64,000 nucleotides of DNA from Anaerococcus sp. (GTDB lineage Bacteria; Bacillota; Clostridia; Tissierellales; Peptoniphilaceae), in assembly GCF_030825785.1 (NCBI RefSeq), contig NZ_JAPJPG010000002.1, positions 1 to 64,000 of the forward strand. The letters are read 5' to 3'. Position 1 is the first letter of the stretch. Every line of letters starts with the position of its first letter. Shown here piece after piece: positions 1 to 8,274 of the stretch. A model generated the notes under the pieces. It was given only the letters and a program-made list of their open reading frames with translations. It was not told the DNA's origin and ran no database searches. A program made the translations under genes and the position numbers.

Positions 1-794
1 GAATACTAGCTATTATTTCTTACTTTATTTGTTACTCCTTCTGTACTGAAAGAGTTGACATAGAAAGAGAATCAGCTGGTCCAAAAGAAAACGCCCTTAA
101 GGGAATCGGAAATGTAATTAGTAAAAGATCTCTACTATCAATCATAGTAGTATCTATATGCCTCCTTCTTGGGATGCTTTTAGTTGGCTCAATGAATATA
201 TATGTATATTCTACCTACTTCCAAGATACAACTGGAATGGCTCTAGCTGGTCTTTGTGGTACAGTTCCAATGCTATTTACAGCTCCAATGGCTATGAAGC
301 TTGGACAAAATATAGGTAAGAAAGAAGCATCATCTATTGGACTAATAGGTGCAGGTGTAACTTACTTTATACTTTTCATCTTAAAACTTGAAAATATGTA
401 TCTATTCCTAGCTGGAACTGTAATAGCTTATATCTTCCTAGGAATATTTAATACCCTAACTTGGGCCATGATTACAGACGTAATCGACGACTTGGAAATC
501 AAAAATGGAGTAAGAGATGATGGAAAAGTTTACGCTATTTACTCATTTGCAAGAAAGTTAGGCCAAGCCTTTGCTGGAGGACTTGGTGGATTTGCAGTAG
601 CTTCAGTAGGATATGTTGCAGGAGCTGCGAGTCAAACAGCAGAAGTTGCTCAGGGAATATATAATGTAGCAACACTAATACCAGCTATAGCACTAGGACT
701 TGGTGGCTTAGTAGTCTTTTTAATATATCCACTCAATAGAAAGACTGTAGAGAAAAATAATAAGACTCTAGCAGAAAAGAGAGCTCAATTATAA
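1..794 (+). CDS. GPH-family sugar:cation symporter, C-terminal part
   Basis: The reading frame is open from base 3 and the gene begins left of the window, so only about the last 264 residues are seen. They contain repeated hydrophobic helices, a cytoplasmic segment WAMITDVIDDLEIKNG and a charged tail. The DVIDDLE-type stretch followed by YAIYSFARKLGQA is the conserved C-terminal half of glycoside-pentoside-hexuronide (MelB-like) symporters, which bring glycosides in with Na+ or H+. A terminator follows, so it probably ends its transcript. Next to a GH3 glycosidase it may supply that enzyme's substrate, but the exact sugar cannot be read from this part. Confidence 0.82.
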   Translation, partial: ILAIISYFICYSFCTERVDIERESAGPKENALKGIGNVISKRSLLSIIVVSICLLLGMLLVGSMNIYVYSTYFQDTTGMALAGLCGTVPMLFTAPMAMKLGQNIGKKEASSIGLIGAGVTYFILFILKLENMYLFLAGTVIAYIFLGIFNTLTWAMITDVIDDLEIKNGVRDDGKVYAIYSFARKLGQAFAGGLGGFAVASVGYVAGAASQTAEVAQGIYNVATLIPAIALGLGGLVVFLIYPLNRKTVEKNNKTLAEKRAQL

Positions 795-844
795 TAACTT
801 AAATTTTTAATTAGCAAAAGCTAAGAGCTAGAAATTAACGAAAG

Positions 845-872
845 ACCTCCAAGAAATTGGAGGTTATTTTTC
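845..872 (+). terminator. rho-independent terminator after the symporter
   Basis: An 8-bp perfect stem (ACCTCCAA/TTGGAGGT) with a GAAA loop is followed by TATTTTT. It separates the symporter from the GH3 gene. Confidence 0.8.
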
Positions 873-913
873 CAATATCTTAGGGTAAATTTATAAGGAA
901 ATAGGAGGAAGAT

Positions 914-3031
914 ATGACAGAGCAATTAAAACTAGAAGTAAGAAATAAAAAATTAATCGAAAATGAAGGATTTGAGTTTAAAGATTTAAATGGTAATGGT
1001 ATCCTCGACCCATACGAAGATTGGCGTCTTCCATCATCTGTCCGTGCCAAGGATTTGGCTTACAGGATGACTATAGAAGAGCTTTGTGGCAATATGATAA
1101 TTAAGTCTCAAAGAATGGGTCTTGCCCAAGAAGATAAGGAAAAGACAAGTCACGATAGTATTCTTGATGAGGAAGTTTACGAGGATAAAAATATCTTTAT
1201 AGGTCAGATTAACCACGGTTCAACAGGACACATAATTGACAAAAACCTACGCCACTTTATCTTAAGGGATAACTTCTCAGAAGAAGAAATAGCAAAGTGG
1301 ACTAATGCTATGAACGAAGTAGCTGAAAGCTCAAGATTAGGTATTCCTGTTATTATTGCCTCAAACTCAAGGAATGAAAATGCTGAAAGAACCTTTGGTA
1401 TGAACGATGCTGTAGGAGTATTTACTACCTATCCATCAACCCTAGGACTTGCTGCAGCTTATCTTGGAGATAAGGCTAGAAACTACCATCCTGACGGAGA
1501 TTATGAATACTCAATCTTTAAGGAGTTTGGAGAAATAGCAAGAGACGAATGGAAATATTCTGGTCTTAGAAAAGGCTATATGTATATGCTTGATACTGCT
1601 ACAGATCCTAGATGGCAAAGATTTTATGGAACCTTGGGTGAAGATACAGACCTTATTACAAAGGCAGGAGAAGACTTAATCGAAGCCTTTCAATCAGATG
1701 AGCTAAACAGCGAATCAGTTGCCCTTACCATGAAACACTTCCCAGGCGGTGGAGCTAGGGAAAATGGCTTTGACCCACACTACAAGGAAGGAAAATTCAA
1801 CGTATATAGAACACCCGGTTCGCTAGAGAAGTATCACCTTCCACCATTTAAGGCAGCTGCTGAGAAAAAGGTTTCATCAATTATGCCTTACTACTCAATT
1901 CCTGCCCACGATAAGTCAGCAGTCCAAAACTATAAGGGAAGTAAGATTCCTTTCGAGCCAGTAGGTTTTGCCTTTAACCAATACTTTATCCAAGATATCC
2001 TAAGAGAGGATATGGGCTTTAAGGGCTATATAAACTCAGACTCAGGAATTTTAGATAACATGGCATGGGGCATGATGCACCTAGAAAAACAAGACCGTGC
2101 AGCTTGTGCTATAAATAATGGAGTAGACCTTATATCTGATACCAACGAAGTAGAATGGATAATAAAAGCCTACGAAGAAGGTAAAATTAGTCGTGAAAGA
2201 TTAATCGAAGCAAATATCAGACTCCTTACAGAAATGTTTGACCTAGGCCTATTCGATGACAAAACTTATGTTGACCCACAAAGGGCAAAAGACTTTGTAG
2301 CAGATGAAGATAATAAGAAAAAAGCCTACTCTGCCCACCAGAGATCTGTAGTACTTCTCAAAAATAAAGAGAATACCCTACCTATGAAAGATAAGGCTAA
2401 AGTATATGTAGACTACCTCCACAAGGAAGCTGATAAGGCAGAAATATTTAGAAAAGAAGCTATCGAAGATCTAAAAGAAAGAGAAGATATAGAACTTGTA
2501 GAAGATGCTAAAGAAGCAGAATATATTTTTGTACAAATCACACCAAAATCAGGTAACTATTTTTCTGCAACCCCAGGCCTTCTAGAGCTTGATCTTTGTG
2601 AAAACAAAACAAATAAGGCGATAGATGGTACACAATACTCAGAAACGACTGTAGCAAATATTGATAAACTAGAAGAATTTAGAAAAATTGCCGATGAGAA
2701 TGGGGCTAAAGTTATAATTTCAGTAAACTCTACCATGCCTTGGCTATTAGAAAAGGCAGAGAAAAACTCAGATGCCCTCTTGGCTCATTTTGAAACCTTC
2801 ACATCCGCTCAAATGGATGTCCTTAGTGGAAAATTCGCCCCAACAGGCAAACTACCATTCACCTTCCCAAAAGGAGAAGAAGTAATAGCTGTAGATGAGG
2901 ATGGAATCTGCATAAGTCCTAACGACGTACCAGGCTACGATAAGGATAAATATATGCCAAAAGGAATGACTTACGCTTACCTTGATGAATGCGGCAATCA
3001 ATATAAACTCGGATTTGGATTAAGCTACTAA
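914..3031 (+). CDS. glycoside hydrolase family 3, beta-glucosidase-like
   Basis: 705 residues with no signal peptide, so it should act in the cytoplasm. The N-terminal barrel carries KHFPGGG at about residues 274-280 and the nucleophile motif INSDSG with Asp376; the second domain (about 470-690) is the GH3 alpha/beta sandwich. The protein stops right after LGFGLSY, the point where many GH3 enzymes continue into a fibronectin-III-like domain, so that domain is missing. It begins DLNGNGILDPYEDW, typical of this cytoplasmic GH3 group. The ATG is preceded by AGGAGGAAG. It probably forms an operon with the permease 29 bases downstream. Exo-beta-glycosidase activity is likely; the sugar (glucose, xylose or GlcNAc) is not determined. 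Confidence 0.88.
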   Translation: MTEQLKLEVRNKKLIENEGFEFKDLNGNGILDPYEDWRLPSSVRAKDLAYRMTIEELCGNMIIKSQRMGLAQEDKEKTSHDSILDEEVYEDKNIFIGQINHGSTGHIIDKNLRHFILRDNFSEEEIAKWTNAMNEVAESSRLGIPVIIASNSRNENAERTFGMNDAVGVFTTYPSTLGLAAAYLGDKARNYHPDGDYEYSIFKEFGEIARDEWKYSGLRKGYMYMLDTATDPRWQRFYGTLGEDTDLITKAGEDLIEAFQSDELNSESVALTMKHFPGGGARENGFDPHYKEGKFNVYRTPGSLEKYHLPPFKAAAEKKVSSIMPYYSIPAHDKSAVQNYKGSKIPFEPVGFAFNQYFIQDILREDMGFKGYINSDSGILDNMAWGMMHLEKQDRAACAINNGVDLISDTNEVEWIIKAYEEGKISRERLIEANIRLLTEMFDLGLFDDKTYVDPQRAKDFVADEDNKKKAYSAHQRSVVLLKNKENTLPMKDKAKVYVDYLHKEADKAEIFRKEAIEDLKEREDIELVEDAKEAEYIFVQITPKSGNYFSATPGLLELDLCENKTNKAIDGTQYSETTVANIDKLEEFRKIADENGAKVIISVNSTMPWLLEKAEKNSDALLAHFETFTSAQMDVLSGKFAPTGKLPFTFPKGEEVIAVDEDGICISPNDVPGYDKDKYMPKGMTYAYLDECGNQYKLGFGLSY

Positions 3032-3060
3032 GATTATAGATTAGCAATGAAGGAGCCAAG

Positions 3061-3999
3061 ATGCTTAAGAACTTCATAAAGAAAATACCAGCGGGAAATA
3101 TGATGGTTCCTTTGATATTTGCTGCTTTAATCAATACATTCGTTCCTAGTATCTTGCACTTTGGTGTTTTTACTGAGGCGCTTTTTACAAGCCATGGGAT
3201 GAAGACTTTGATGGGGATCAATTTGCTTGCGGCAGGTTCTCAGGTCAGGATTTCCTCTGTGGGGGAGATTTTTAGGAGATTTTCTTTTATGGCTCTAGCT
3301 CGAATAGGAGCGGGTTTAATAATAATTTTTCTAGTTTCTTCTATTTTTGGCAGGGAGGGAATATTTGGTATTTCTATCCTTGCCCTGGTTTGTGCTAGTC
3401 TTAATCACAACAACTCTGTCTTTATTACTTTAAACATCGACTACGGGGATGATTGTGACCAGGCTTTGGCAGGCTTTACTAGCCTTATTACAGGACCCAT
3501 GCTTTCTATGCTGGTCCTTGGCATGTCTGGTATTGCAAATATTCCTATAAGAGCTATGATAGATGCTCTTCTTCCTGTATTTATTGGTATGGTTCTTGGT
3601 AATATCGATAGGAATATTTCAAGCTCTCTTAAGCTTGCCCAAAAGGCCATTATTCCCTTTTTAGGGTTTTCTATGGGTTCTGCTATTAATCTGACAGATA
3701 TTTATAGGGCAGGATTTTCTGGAATAATTCTTGCTTTTATAGTGATTTTTGTAATAGGCTCTCTTACTGTTCTGGCAGATATTTATATTAACAAGAGACC
3801 AGGCCACGCTGCTTGGGCTCTTTCCTCTACTGGAGCCAATGCTGTTGCTGTGCCACAAATTATAGGAGAGATTGATCCTTCTTATCTTCCGCTTGTAGGA
3901 GTGGCGACAGCCCAGGTGGCATCATCTGTAGTTATTACTATAATACTTACACCCCTTATCACTTCTTGGTGGGCTAGGGGAAGAGTAAATAATAATTAG
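3061..3999 (+). CDS. KdgT-family permease (2-keto-3-deoxygluconate transporter family)
   Basis: 312 residues, about ten membrane helices. It opens KKIPAGNMMVPLIFAALINT, the KdgT-family start, and keeps family segments such as NSVFITLNIDYGD, ANIPIRAMIDALLPVFIGM and the C-terminal GANAVAVPQIIGEIDPSYLP followed by AQVASSVVITIILTPL. The family imports 2-keto-3-deoxygluconate with protons. The start follows AAGGAG. It sits 29 bases after GH3 and is probably co-transcribed, yet no KDG kinase or aldolase is nearby, so the real substrate may differ. Its codons look more T- and G-rich than those of its neighbours. Confidence 0.8.
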   Translation: MLKNFIKKIPAGNMMVPLIFAALINTFVPSILHFGVFTEALFTSHGMKTLMGINLLAAGSQVRISSVGEIFRRFSFMALARIGAGLIIIFLVSSIFGREGIFGISILALVCASLNHNNSVFITLNIDYGDDCDQALAGFTSLITGPMLSMLVLGMSGIANIPIRAMIDALLPVFIGMVLGNIDRNISSSLKLAQKAIIPFLGFSMGSAINLTDIYRAGFSGIILAFIVIFVIGSLTVLADIYINKRPGHAAWALSSTGANAVAVPQIIGEIDPSYLPLVGVATAQVASSVVITIILTPLITSWWARGRVNNN

Positions 4000-4067
4000 T
4001 AAAGATTGCCTTAAGCAAGTATTCACATGGATTTTATAAATTATTTTAAATTTTTATTAGAAAAAAA

Positions 4068-4096
4068 TTGACAAAGTAAAGAGATGGTCCTATAAT
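4068..4096 (+). promoter_or_regulatory. sigma-A promoter of the T-box/brnQ unit
   Basis: Perfect TTGACA (4068-4073) and TATAAT (4091-4096) boxes lie 17 bases apart. Transcription should start near 4103, just ahead of the T-box leader. Confidence 0.9.
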
Positions 4097-4109
4097 ATAG
4101 TCAACAGTA

Positions 4110-4370
4110 ATTATTTAGAAAAATTATGAAAAAAAGAGTAGGCTTATAGAAGAGTACAGAGAGTTGGAGTTAGGTGAGATCCAATCTTTGAAGTAAGTTC
4201 GAAAATCATTTTTCTTTTGCACGTCTGAACTAAGTAAGATGTGTCGCCATGGTTGGCGTTATCAAAACCCGGCATTGTTTGATGCTTGAGAGCTTATATT
4301 TTTATATAAGAATAAAGGTGGTAACGCGGAATTTTCGTCCTTTGTCTATTTTAGACAAGGGACTTTTTTA
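4110..4370 (+). promoter_or_regulatory. T-box riboswitch, probably leucine (CUA), controlling brnQ
   Basis: The leader has an AGTA element near 4154 on the 5' side of Stem I and GAA at 4227-4229 on its 3' side; the two can form the loop-E motif of T-box RNAs. The triplet right after GAA, CTA at 4230-4232, sits where the specifier codon lies and reads leucine. The antiterminator box AAAGGTGGTAACGCGG lies at 4314-4329, followed by a terminator. Uncharged tRNA-Leu should favour the antiterminator and permit transcription of the branched-chain amino acid carrier. The family call is firm; the specifier assignment is my alignment by eye. Confidence 0.9.
4337..4369 (+). terminator. T-box expression-platform terminator
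   Basis: A 12-bp stem GTCCTTTGTCTA/TAGACAAGGGAC (one G-T pair) with a 3-base loop and six T. Its 5' arm lies next to the T-box sequence it competes with. Confidence 0.88.
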
Positions 4371-4408
4371 ATGGAAAAGTATTGTTAATATATTTTATGG
4401 AGGAAATA

Positions 4409-5752
4409 ATGAAAAAATTATCAAGAAGTCAATTTTTACAAGTGAGCATAATGCTTTTCGGTCTGTTCTTCGGAGCAGGAAACTTAATCTTCCCACCTTT
4501 ATTGGGTAACATGGCAGGAAAAGCAACATTTATTTCTCTATTAGCCTTTAGCGTTACCGCTGTAGTATTTCCTGTATTAGGAGCCATAGTAGTAGGAAAG
4601 ACTAATGGTCTATCTAACTTGGCTAATAGGGTAGGACCAGTATTCGCCCTAGTTTTCACAACAGCTATATATCTATCAATAGGACCAGGACTCGGTATAC
4701 CAAGGGCGGGATCAGTTCCTTTCGAAATGGCCATAGCTCCATACATACCAGAATCTTTCAATATGAATATAGCAAGATTAGTTTATACTTTTATCTTTTT
4801 CGCAATTGCCCTAGCTATATGCCTAAGACCAAGTAAGCTTGTAGAAAGAGTGGGGAAATTCCTTACTCCAGCCTTACTCTTATTGATAGCGTTTATGTTC
4901 TTTAAGATAGTTACAATGGATAAGAGTGTAGGAGCTCCTACAGGAGATTATCTAAAATCTCCAGTGACAAAAGGATTCCTCGCAGGTTATGATACAATGG
5001 ATGCCGTAGCAGCCCTTAACTTTGGCTTCGTAATAGCCCAAGCTATAAAAAGATTTGGTATAGATGACGAGAAGAAAGTTACAAAATATGAGGTGAAGGC
5101 AGGGCTTGTCGCAGGTAGCGTATTGTTTGTAGTTTACTGGATGCTATCAACTATAGGTATGATAGGAAGTGCTAAGTTTGTTGGTCTTGAAAATGGGGCC
5201 CAAGTTCTTACTGAATCTATAAAACTTGTCCTAGGAGATTTCGGTCTAGTTCTACTGGCCTTTATATTCACCCTAGCTTGTCTTACAACTTGTGTTGGCC
5301 TAATAAGCTCTGGTGGAGAATATTTCGAGAAGTTATTTAATGAAAGACTATCCTACAAGGCTTGGGTTTGCGTGTGGAGTCTATTCTCATTCATAATGGC
5401 AAACTTCGGTCTAAACAAGCTCTTAGAGTTTTCTGTACTATTATTACAAATAATATATCCAGTTGCCCTAGTTCTCATAGTTATGGGCATAAGCCAAAGC
5501 TTCCTTAACTTTACTAGAGAATCCTACCTTGCAGGAGCTGCTGTATCAGTTGGACTTCCTTTAGTAGAAGTAATGGATAAAACCTTCCACCTAAGCTTAG
5601 GACCTGTAACAAGGCTAGTACAAGGCCTACCAATGTATGAGGCAGGACTTTCTTGGCTCTTACCAACCCTAATAGTAGTAGAACTTACAAGCCTATTAGT
5701 AAAAGTTTTTGCTAGAGAAGTAGAAGTAGAAAAAGTTAGACAAAAATATTAA
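4409..5752 (+). CDS. brnQ: branched-chain amino acid:cation symporter BrnQ
   Basis: 447 residues with about 12 membrane helices. The N-terminus FGAGNLIFPPLLGNMAG and the later GLISSGGEYFEKLF are BrnQ/LIVCS family signatures. It imports leucine, isoleucine and valine with Na+ or H+. I chose ATG 4409 because GGAGG lies at 4399-4403; an in-frame TTG at 4382 would be possible but has no ribosome site. The leucine-type T-box upstream fits the function. It is a single-gene transcript closed by a two-way terminator. Confidence 0.93.
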   Translation: MKKLSRSQFLQVSIMLFGLFFGAGNLIFPPLLGNMAGKATFISLLAFSVTAVVFPVLGAIVVGKTNGLSNLANRVGPVFALVFTTAIYLSIGPGLGIPRAGSVPFEMAIAPYIPESFNMNIARLVYTFIFFAIALAICLRPSKLVERVGKFLTPALLLLIAFMFFKIVTMDKSVGAPTGDYLKSPVTKGFLAGYDTMDAVAALNFGFVIAQAIKRFGIDDEKKVTKYEVKAGLVAGSVLFVVYWMLSTIGMIGSAKFVGLENGAQVLTESIKLVLGDFGLVLLAFIFTLACLTTCVGLISSGGEYFEKLFNERLSYKAWVCVWSLFSFIMANFGLNKLLEFSVLLLQIIYPVALVLIVMGISQSFLNFTRESYLAGAAVSVGLPLVEVMDKTFHLSLGPVTRLVQGLPMYEAGLSWLLPTLIVVELTSLLVKVFAREVEVEKVRQKY

Positions 5753-5760
5753 AAGAAAAA

Positions 5761-5798
5761 GAGTGCGCATCTTAAACGATGAGCACTCTTCTTTCTTT
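5761..5798. terminator. bidirectional terminator between brnQ and pfp
   Basis: GAGTGCGCATC/GATGAGCACTC forms an 11-bp stem with one mismatch. T-rich sequence follows on the plus strand (TTCTTTCTTT) and A-rich sequence precedes it (AAAAGAAAAA), so it can end both convergent genes. Confidence 0.8.
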
Positions 5799-5802
5799 GC
5801 AC

Positions 5803-7023
5803 TTACTTAGCAAAATCAGAAAGTTCTACAAAAACAGGCATGCCGTTTTCGTATCTTTGCTCTACCTCTCCTTGGATAAGAGGGAGGGCGTAGGCTGTGA
5901 TTTTTTCTCTTAGGATTTTTCTATCTTTGAGCCAGGCTTCTGGGATTTTCATCTCCTTGTTGGCGATTAGGTCTGGTTCTACCTCTGTGTAGAAGACTTC
6001 GTAGGATTTTCCTTCTTTTCTTCTAAGAACTGGAATTAGATTTGTCTTATCAAGACCGAGCTTTAGGGCCAAGTAGCCTAGCTTAAAGGCCTCATCCGAG
6101 TCGGTTTTTGAGATGTGATTGGAAGTTCTTTGGACTATGTTTAGCTCCACTGCCCTTGATTTAACGTCGAGTTTATCTCTAAGATAGTCTGCAAGTCTTT
6201 GGGCAACACCACTTACTATAGGGTGGTTGAAGCCATCATCACTATTGGAAAACATAGGCTTATCAAGGAAGGAATCTGTATCACGGAAGCCTTCTGCCAT
6301 AGCTATTATGAGGTTTTTCTCGTACTTTAGTTTATCCTTGACCTCTTCTTCAATTTCCTTTAGGGACTTGCTCTCTTCTGGGACGTAGACTAGGTTTACT
6401 AACTCCTTATGGTAGCCGAAGTCTGCCAGAAGGGATGAAGCAGCAAGCCAGCCTGCGTGGCGACCCATTATTTCTACTATTGTAACAGATTCGAGGTCGT
6501 ATATATCGACATCGGACCTGATAGTTCTTAGACTTTGGCATATGTATTTGGCAGCAGATCCAAAACCTGGGGAATGATCCATACCATTTAAGTCATTGTC
6601 TATGGTTTTTGGACAACCTATAACATTAATTCCTTCAATATTATTAGCTAGAATATAGGCGTTTAGCTTCTTTACTGTATCCATTGAGTCATTGCCGCCT
6701 ATGTAGACAAAAACATTTATTTCTTTTTCTAACAAAAATTCAAAAATCTTCTTGTAAATATCATCGTTGAGGTCTTCTGGAAGCTTGAACCTGCAAGATC
6801 CTAGGATAGAAGAAGGACGAGCCATTAGCTTTTCCTTAACACCTTCTCTAACAAATTTTTTCTTATCTACTTCTAGAATATCTTTGTTAATAATTCCCTC
6901 AATTCCATGAAGACTTAGGTAAATATTGTCGAAATTATTATCAATCCCTCCCTGGATTACTCCAGCAAGAGATGAGTTGATAACACTGGTAGGCCCACCG
7001 GATTGGGCTATGATACAATTCAT
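5803..7023 (-). CDS. pfp: phosphofructokinase, diphosphate-dependent type
   Basis: 406 residues. The fold is clear from AQSGGPTSVINSS at the N-terminus, GGNDSMDT at residues 109-116, PKTIDNDLNG at 138-147 and MGRHAGW near 190. ATP enzymes have GGDGS and GTIDND; here Asn111-Asp112 and Lys139 before TIDND are the hallmarks of PPi-using enzymes, so it probably makes fructose-1,6-bisphosphate reversibly from fructose-6-phosphate and PPi. Its length, about 400, fits that group rather than the roughly 320-residue bacterial ATP-PFK. GGAG precedes the ATG. It lies 66 bases downstream of the HAD gene and may have its own promoter. Phosphoryl donor is inferred from motifs only. Confidence 0.85.
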   Translation of the reverse strand: MNCIIAQSGGPTSVINSSLAGVIQGGIDNNFDNIYLSLHGIEGIINKDILEVDKKKFVREGVKEKLMARPSSILGSCRFKLPEDLNDDIYKKIFEFLLEKEINVFVYIGGNDSMDTVKKLNAYILANNIEGINVIGCPKTIDNDLNGMDHSPGFGSAAKYICQSLRTIRSDVDIYDLESVTIVEIMGRHAGWLAASSLLADFGYHKELVNLVYVPEESKSLKEIEEEVKDKLKYEKNLIIAMAEGFRDTDSFLDKPMFSNSDDGFNHPIVSGVAQRLADYLRDKLDVKSRAVELNIVQRTSNHISKTDSDEAFKLGYLALKLGLDKTNLIPVLRRKEGKSYEVFYTEVEPDLIANKEMKIPEAWLKDRKILREKITAYALPLIQGEVEQRYENGMPVFVELSDFAK

Positions 7024-7053
7024 AAATTACTCCTTTTACTTAAATTCACTACT

Positions 7054-7082
7054 AGTATACAGAATTTCTTCCTATTTTGAAA
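7054..7082 (-). promoter_or_regulatory. possible promoter of pfp
   Basis: On the minus strand TTTCAA and TATACT are 17 bases apart, 30 bases before the pfp start. The -35 box is weak. Confidence 0.4.
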
Positions 7083-7088
7083 GTCTTC

Positions 7089-7892
7089 CTACAAAATAAA
7101 CTTTTCTATATAGGAGGCTATCCCGTCTTCGTTGTTGGAAAGAGTTACATAATCGGCAATTTCCTTTATCCCCTCTACAGCATTTCCCATAGCAACACCG
7201 ATTCCTGCTGCTTCAATCATAGAATAATCATTCATCTCATCTCCGAAGGCTATGGTGTTTGCTGGGTCTGTCTTGTAATAATCGGCAATTTCCATAAGGC
7301 TCTTTCCCTTATTGATTCCCTTTGGCATAATCTCATAATACCAAGGAGTTGACTTAACTTGCGTACTCACATCGCCGAATTTCTCGTAGATTTTCTGTGA
7401 TGGAGGATCAATCCTTGAAGGATCCTGGGAAAGAAGGATATTATTTGGCTCAAAATCAATATCATCTATCAAATTCTCCCTTAGGACAATCTCCATATTA
7501 TTCATACTAGCCGTCTCATGAAGCCAATATGTGTCCATACTATTGGTAAAAATCTTTCCCTCGTTGTAAATCATTATATCTATATAGAGATCCCTAATAA
7601 AATCGAGAAACTCCTTTATAAAATCTAGACTTAAAGTGTGGTTAGCTATAATCTCTCCTGTATGATAGTCAGTAATCCTTCCACCATTAAAGTTTGATAG
7701 AAAGCCTCCGTAAGTGTCAAAATCAAGCTCTTTGGCTATAAACTCAGTCCCAGAATAATCTCTCCCAGAAGCTATAACAAGTTTATGACCAGCTTCTCTA
7801 AGCTTAATTAAACTATCCTTAGTCCTTTGAGTGATCTTCTTATCATCATTAAGAAGAGTCCCGTCTACATCAATTGCAATGATCTTTTCCAT
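7089..7892 (-). CDS. Cof-type HAD-IIB sugar-phosphate phosphatase
   Basis: 267 residues. Motif I is DVDGTLLNDD (Asp7 nucleophile, Asp9), motif II is VIASGRD, and motif IV is GDEMNDYSMIEAAGIGVAMGNA, the signature of the Cof/YidA branch. These enzymes dephosphorylate sugar phosphates or flavin-type phosphates in the cytoplasm. I chose ATG 7892, where DVDGT begins after six residues and AAAGGA lies upstream; the longer frame to 7946 would add a hydrophobic stretch without a ribosome site. It is upstream of pfp on the same strand. Substrate unknown. Confidence 0.85.
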   Translation of the reverse strand: MEKIIAIDVDGTLLNDDKKITQRTKDSLIKLREAGHKLVIASGRDYSGTEFIAKELDFDTYGGFLSNFNGGRITDYHTGEIIANHTLSLDFIKEFLDFIRDLYIDIMIYNEGKIFTNSMDTYWLHETASMNNMEIVLRENLIDDIDFEPNNILLSQDPSRIDPPSQKIYEKFGDVSTQVKSTPWYYEIMPKGINKGKSLMEIADYYKTDPANTIAFGDEMNDYSMIEAAGIGVAMGNAVEGIKEIADYVTLSNNEDGIASYIEKFIL

Positions 7893-7978
7893 ATCAATTC
7901 CTTTCTTTTCTATTATAATTATAAGATAAATAAAAAGAAAGTCCAAAGATGGCTATAAGAAAACTAATAGGGAGGAAA

Positions 7979-8095
7979 GGAAATCCTTCGACTGCGCTCC
8001 ACTACGCCCGAAATAAGAGGGTGAGAGAGGAATCGAGTAAAATCTAGGACCACCCTACCCTTGCTTCGACCGAAGTGGAGAAGCCTCTTGTGATA
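7979..8095. repeat. dispersed inverted-repeat element, copy A
   Basis: The 382-base gap before the activator gene holds a left arm with CCTTCGACTGCGCTC (from about 7983) and a right arm CTTCGACCGAAGTGGAGAAG (from 8064); the arms are imperfect inverted copies. CCACCCT and CGACCGAAGTGGAGAA recur near 37150-37187. No gene is seen. The rest of the gap (8096-8274) is plain AT-rich sequence ending in a TATAAT at 8250-8255 with no good -35 box, as expected for an activator-dependent promoter. Confidence 0.75.
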
Positions 8096-8274
8096 TTTTT
8101 AGAATCATATAATGCCTTCTATATTTTATTTCTTTACTTAAATTTATTTCCTCATTCTTTGCCATAAAATATAAGGGTGGCAAACTCCTAACACAAGAAA
8201 ACAAATGCAAAGGGAAAATGTTTGTGTGGAGGTTTAAGTCTAAATTTCTTATAATAATATCGAAGGGTGATTAA

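Noticed and set aside
4382..4408. TTG start for brnQ
   Set aside because: It lies before GGAGG 4399-4403, while ATG 4409 fits that site.
7077..7352. 91-residue plus-strand frame
   Set aside because: Lies antisense to the HAD phosphatase, whose motifs fill the other strand.
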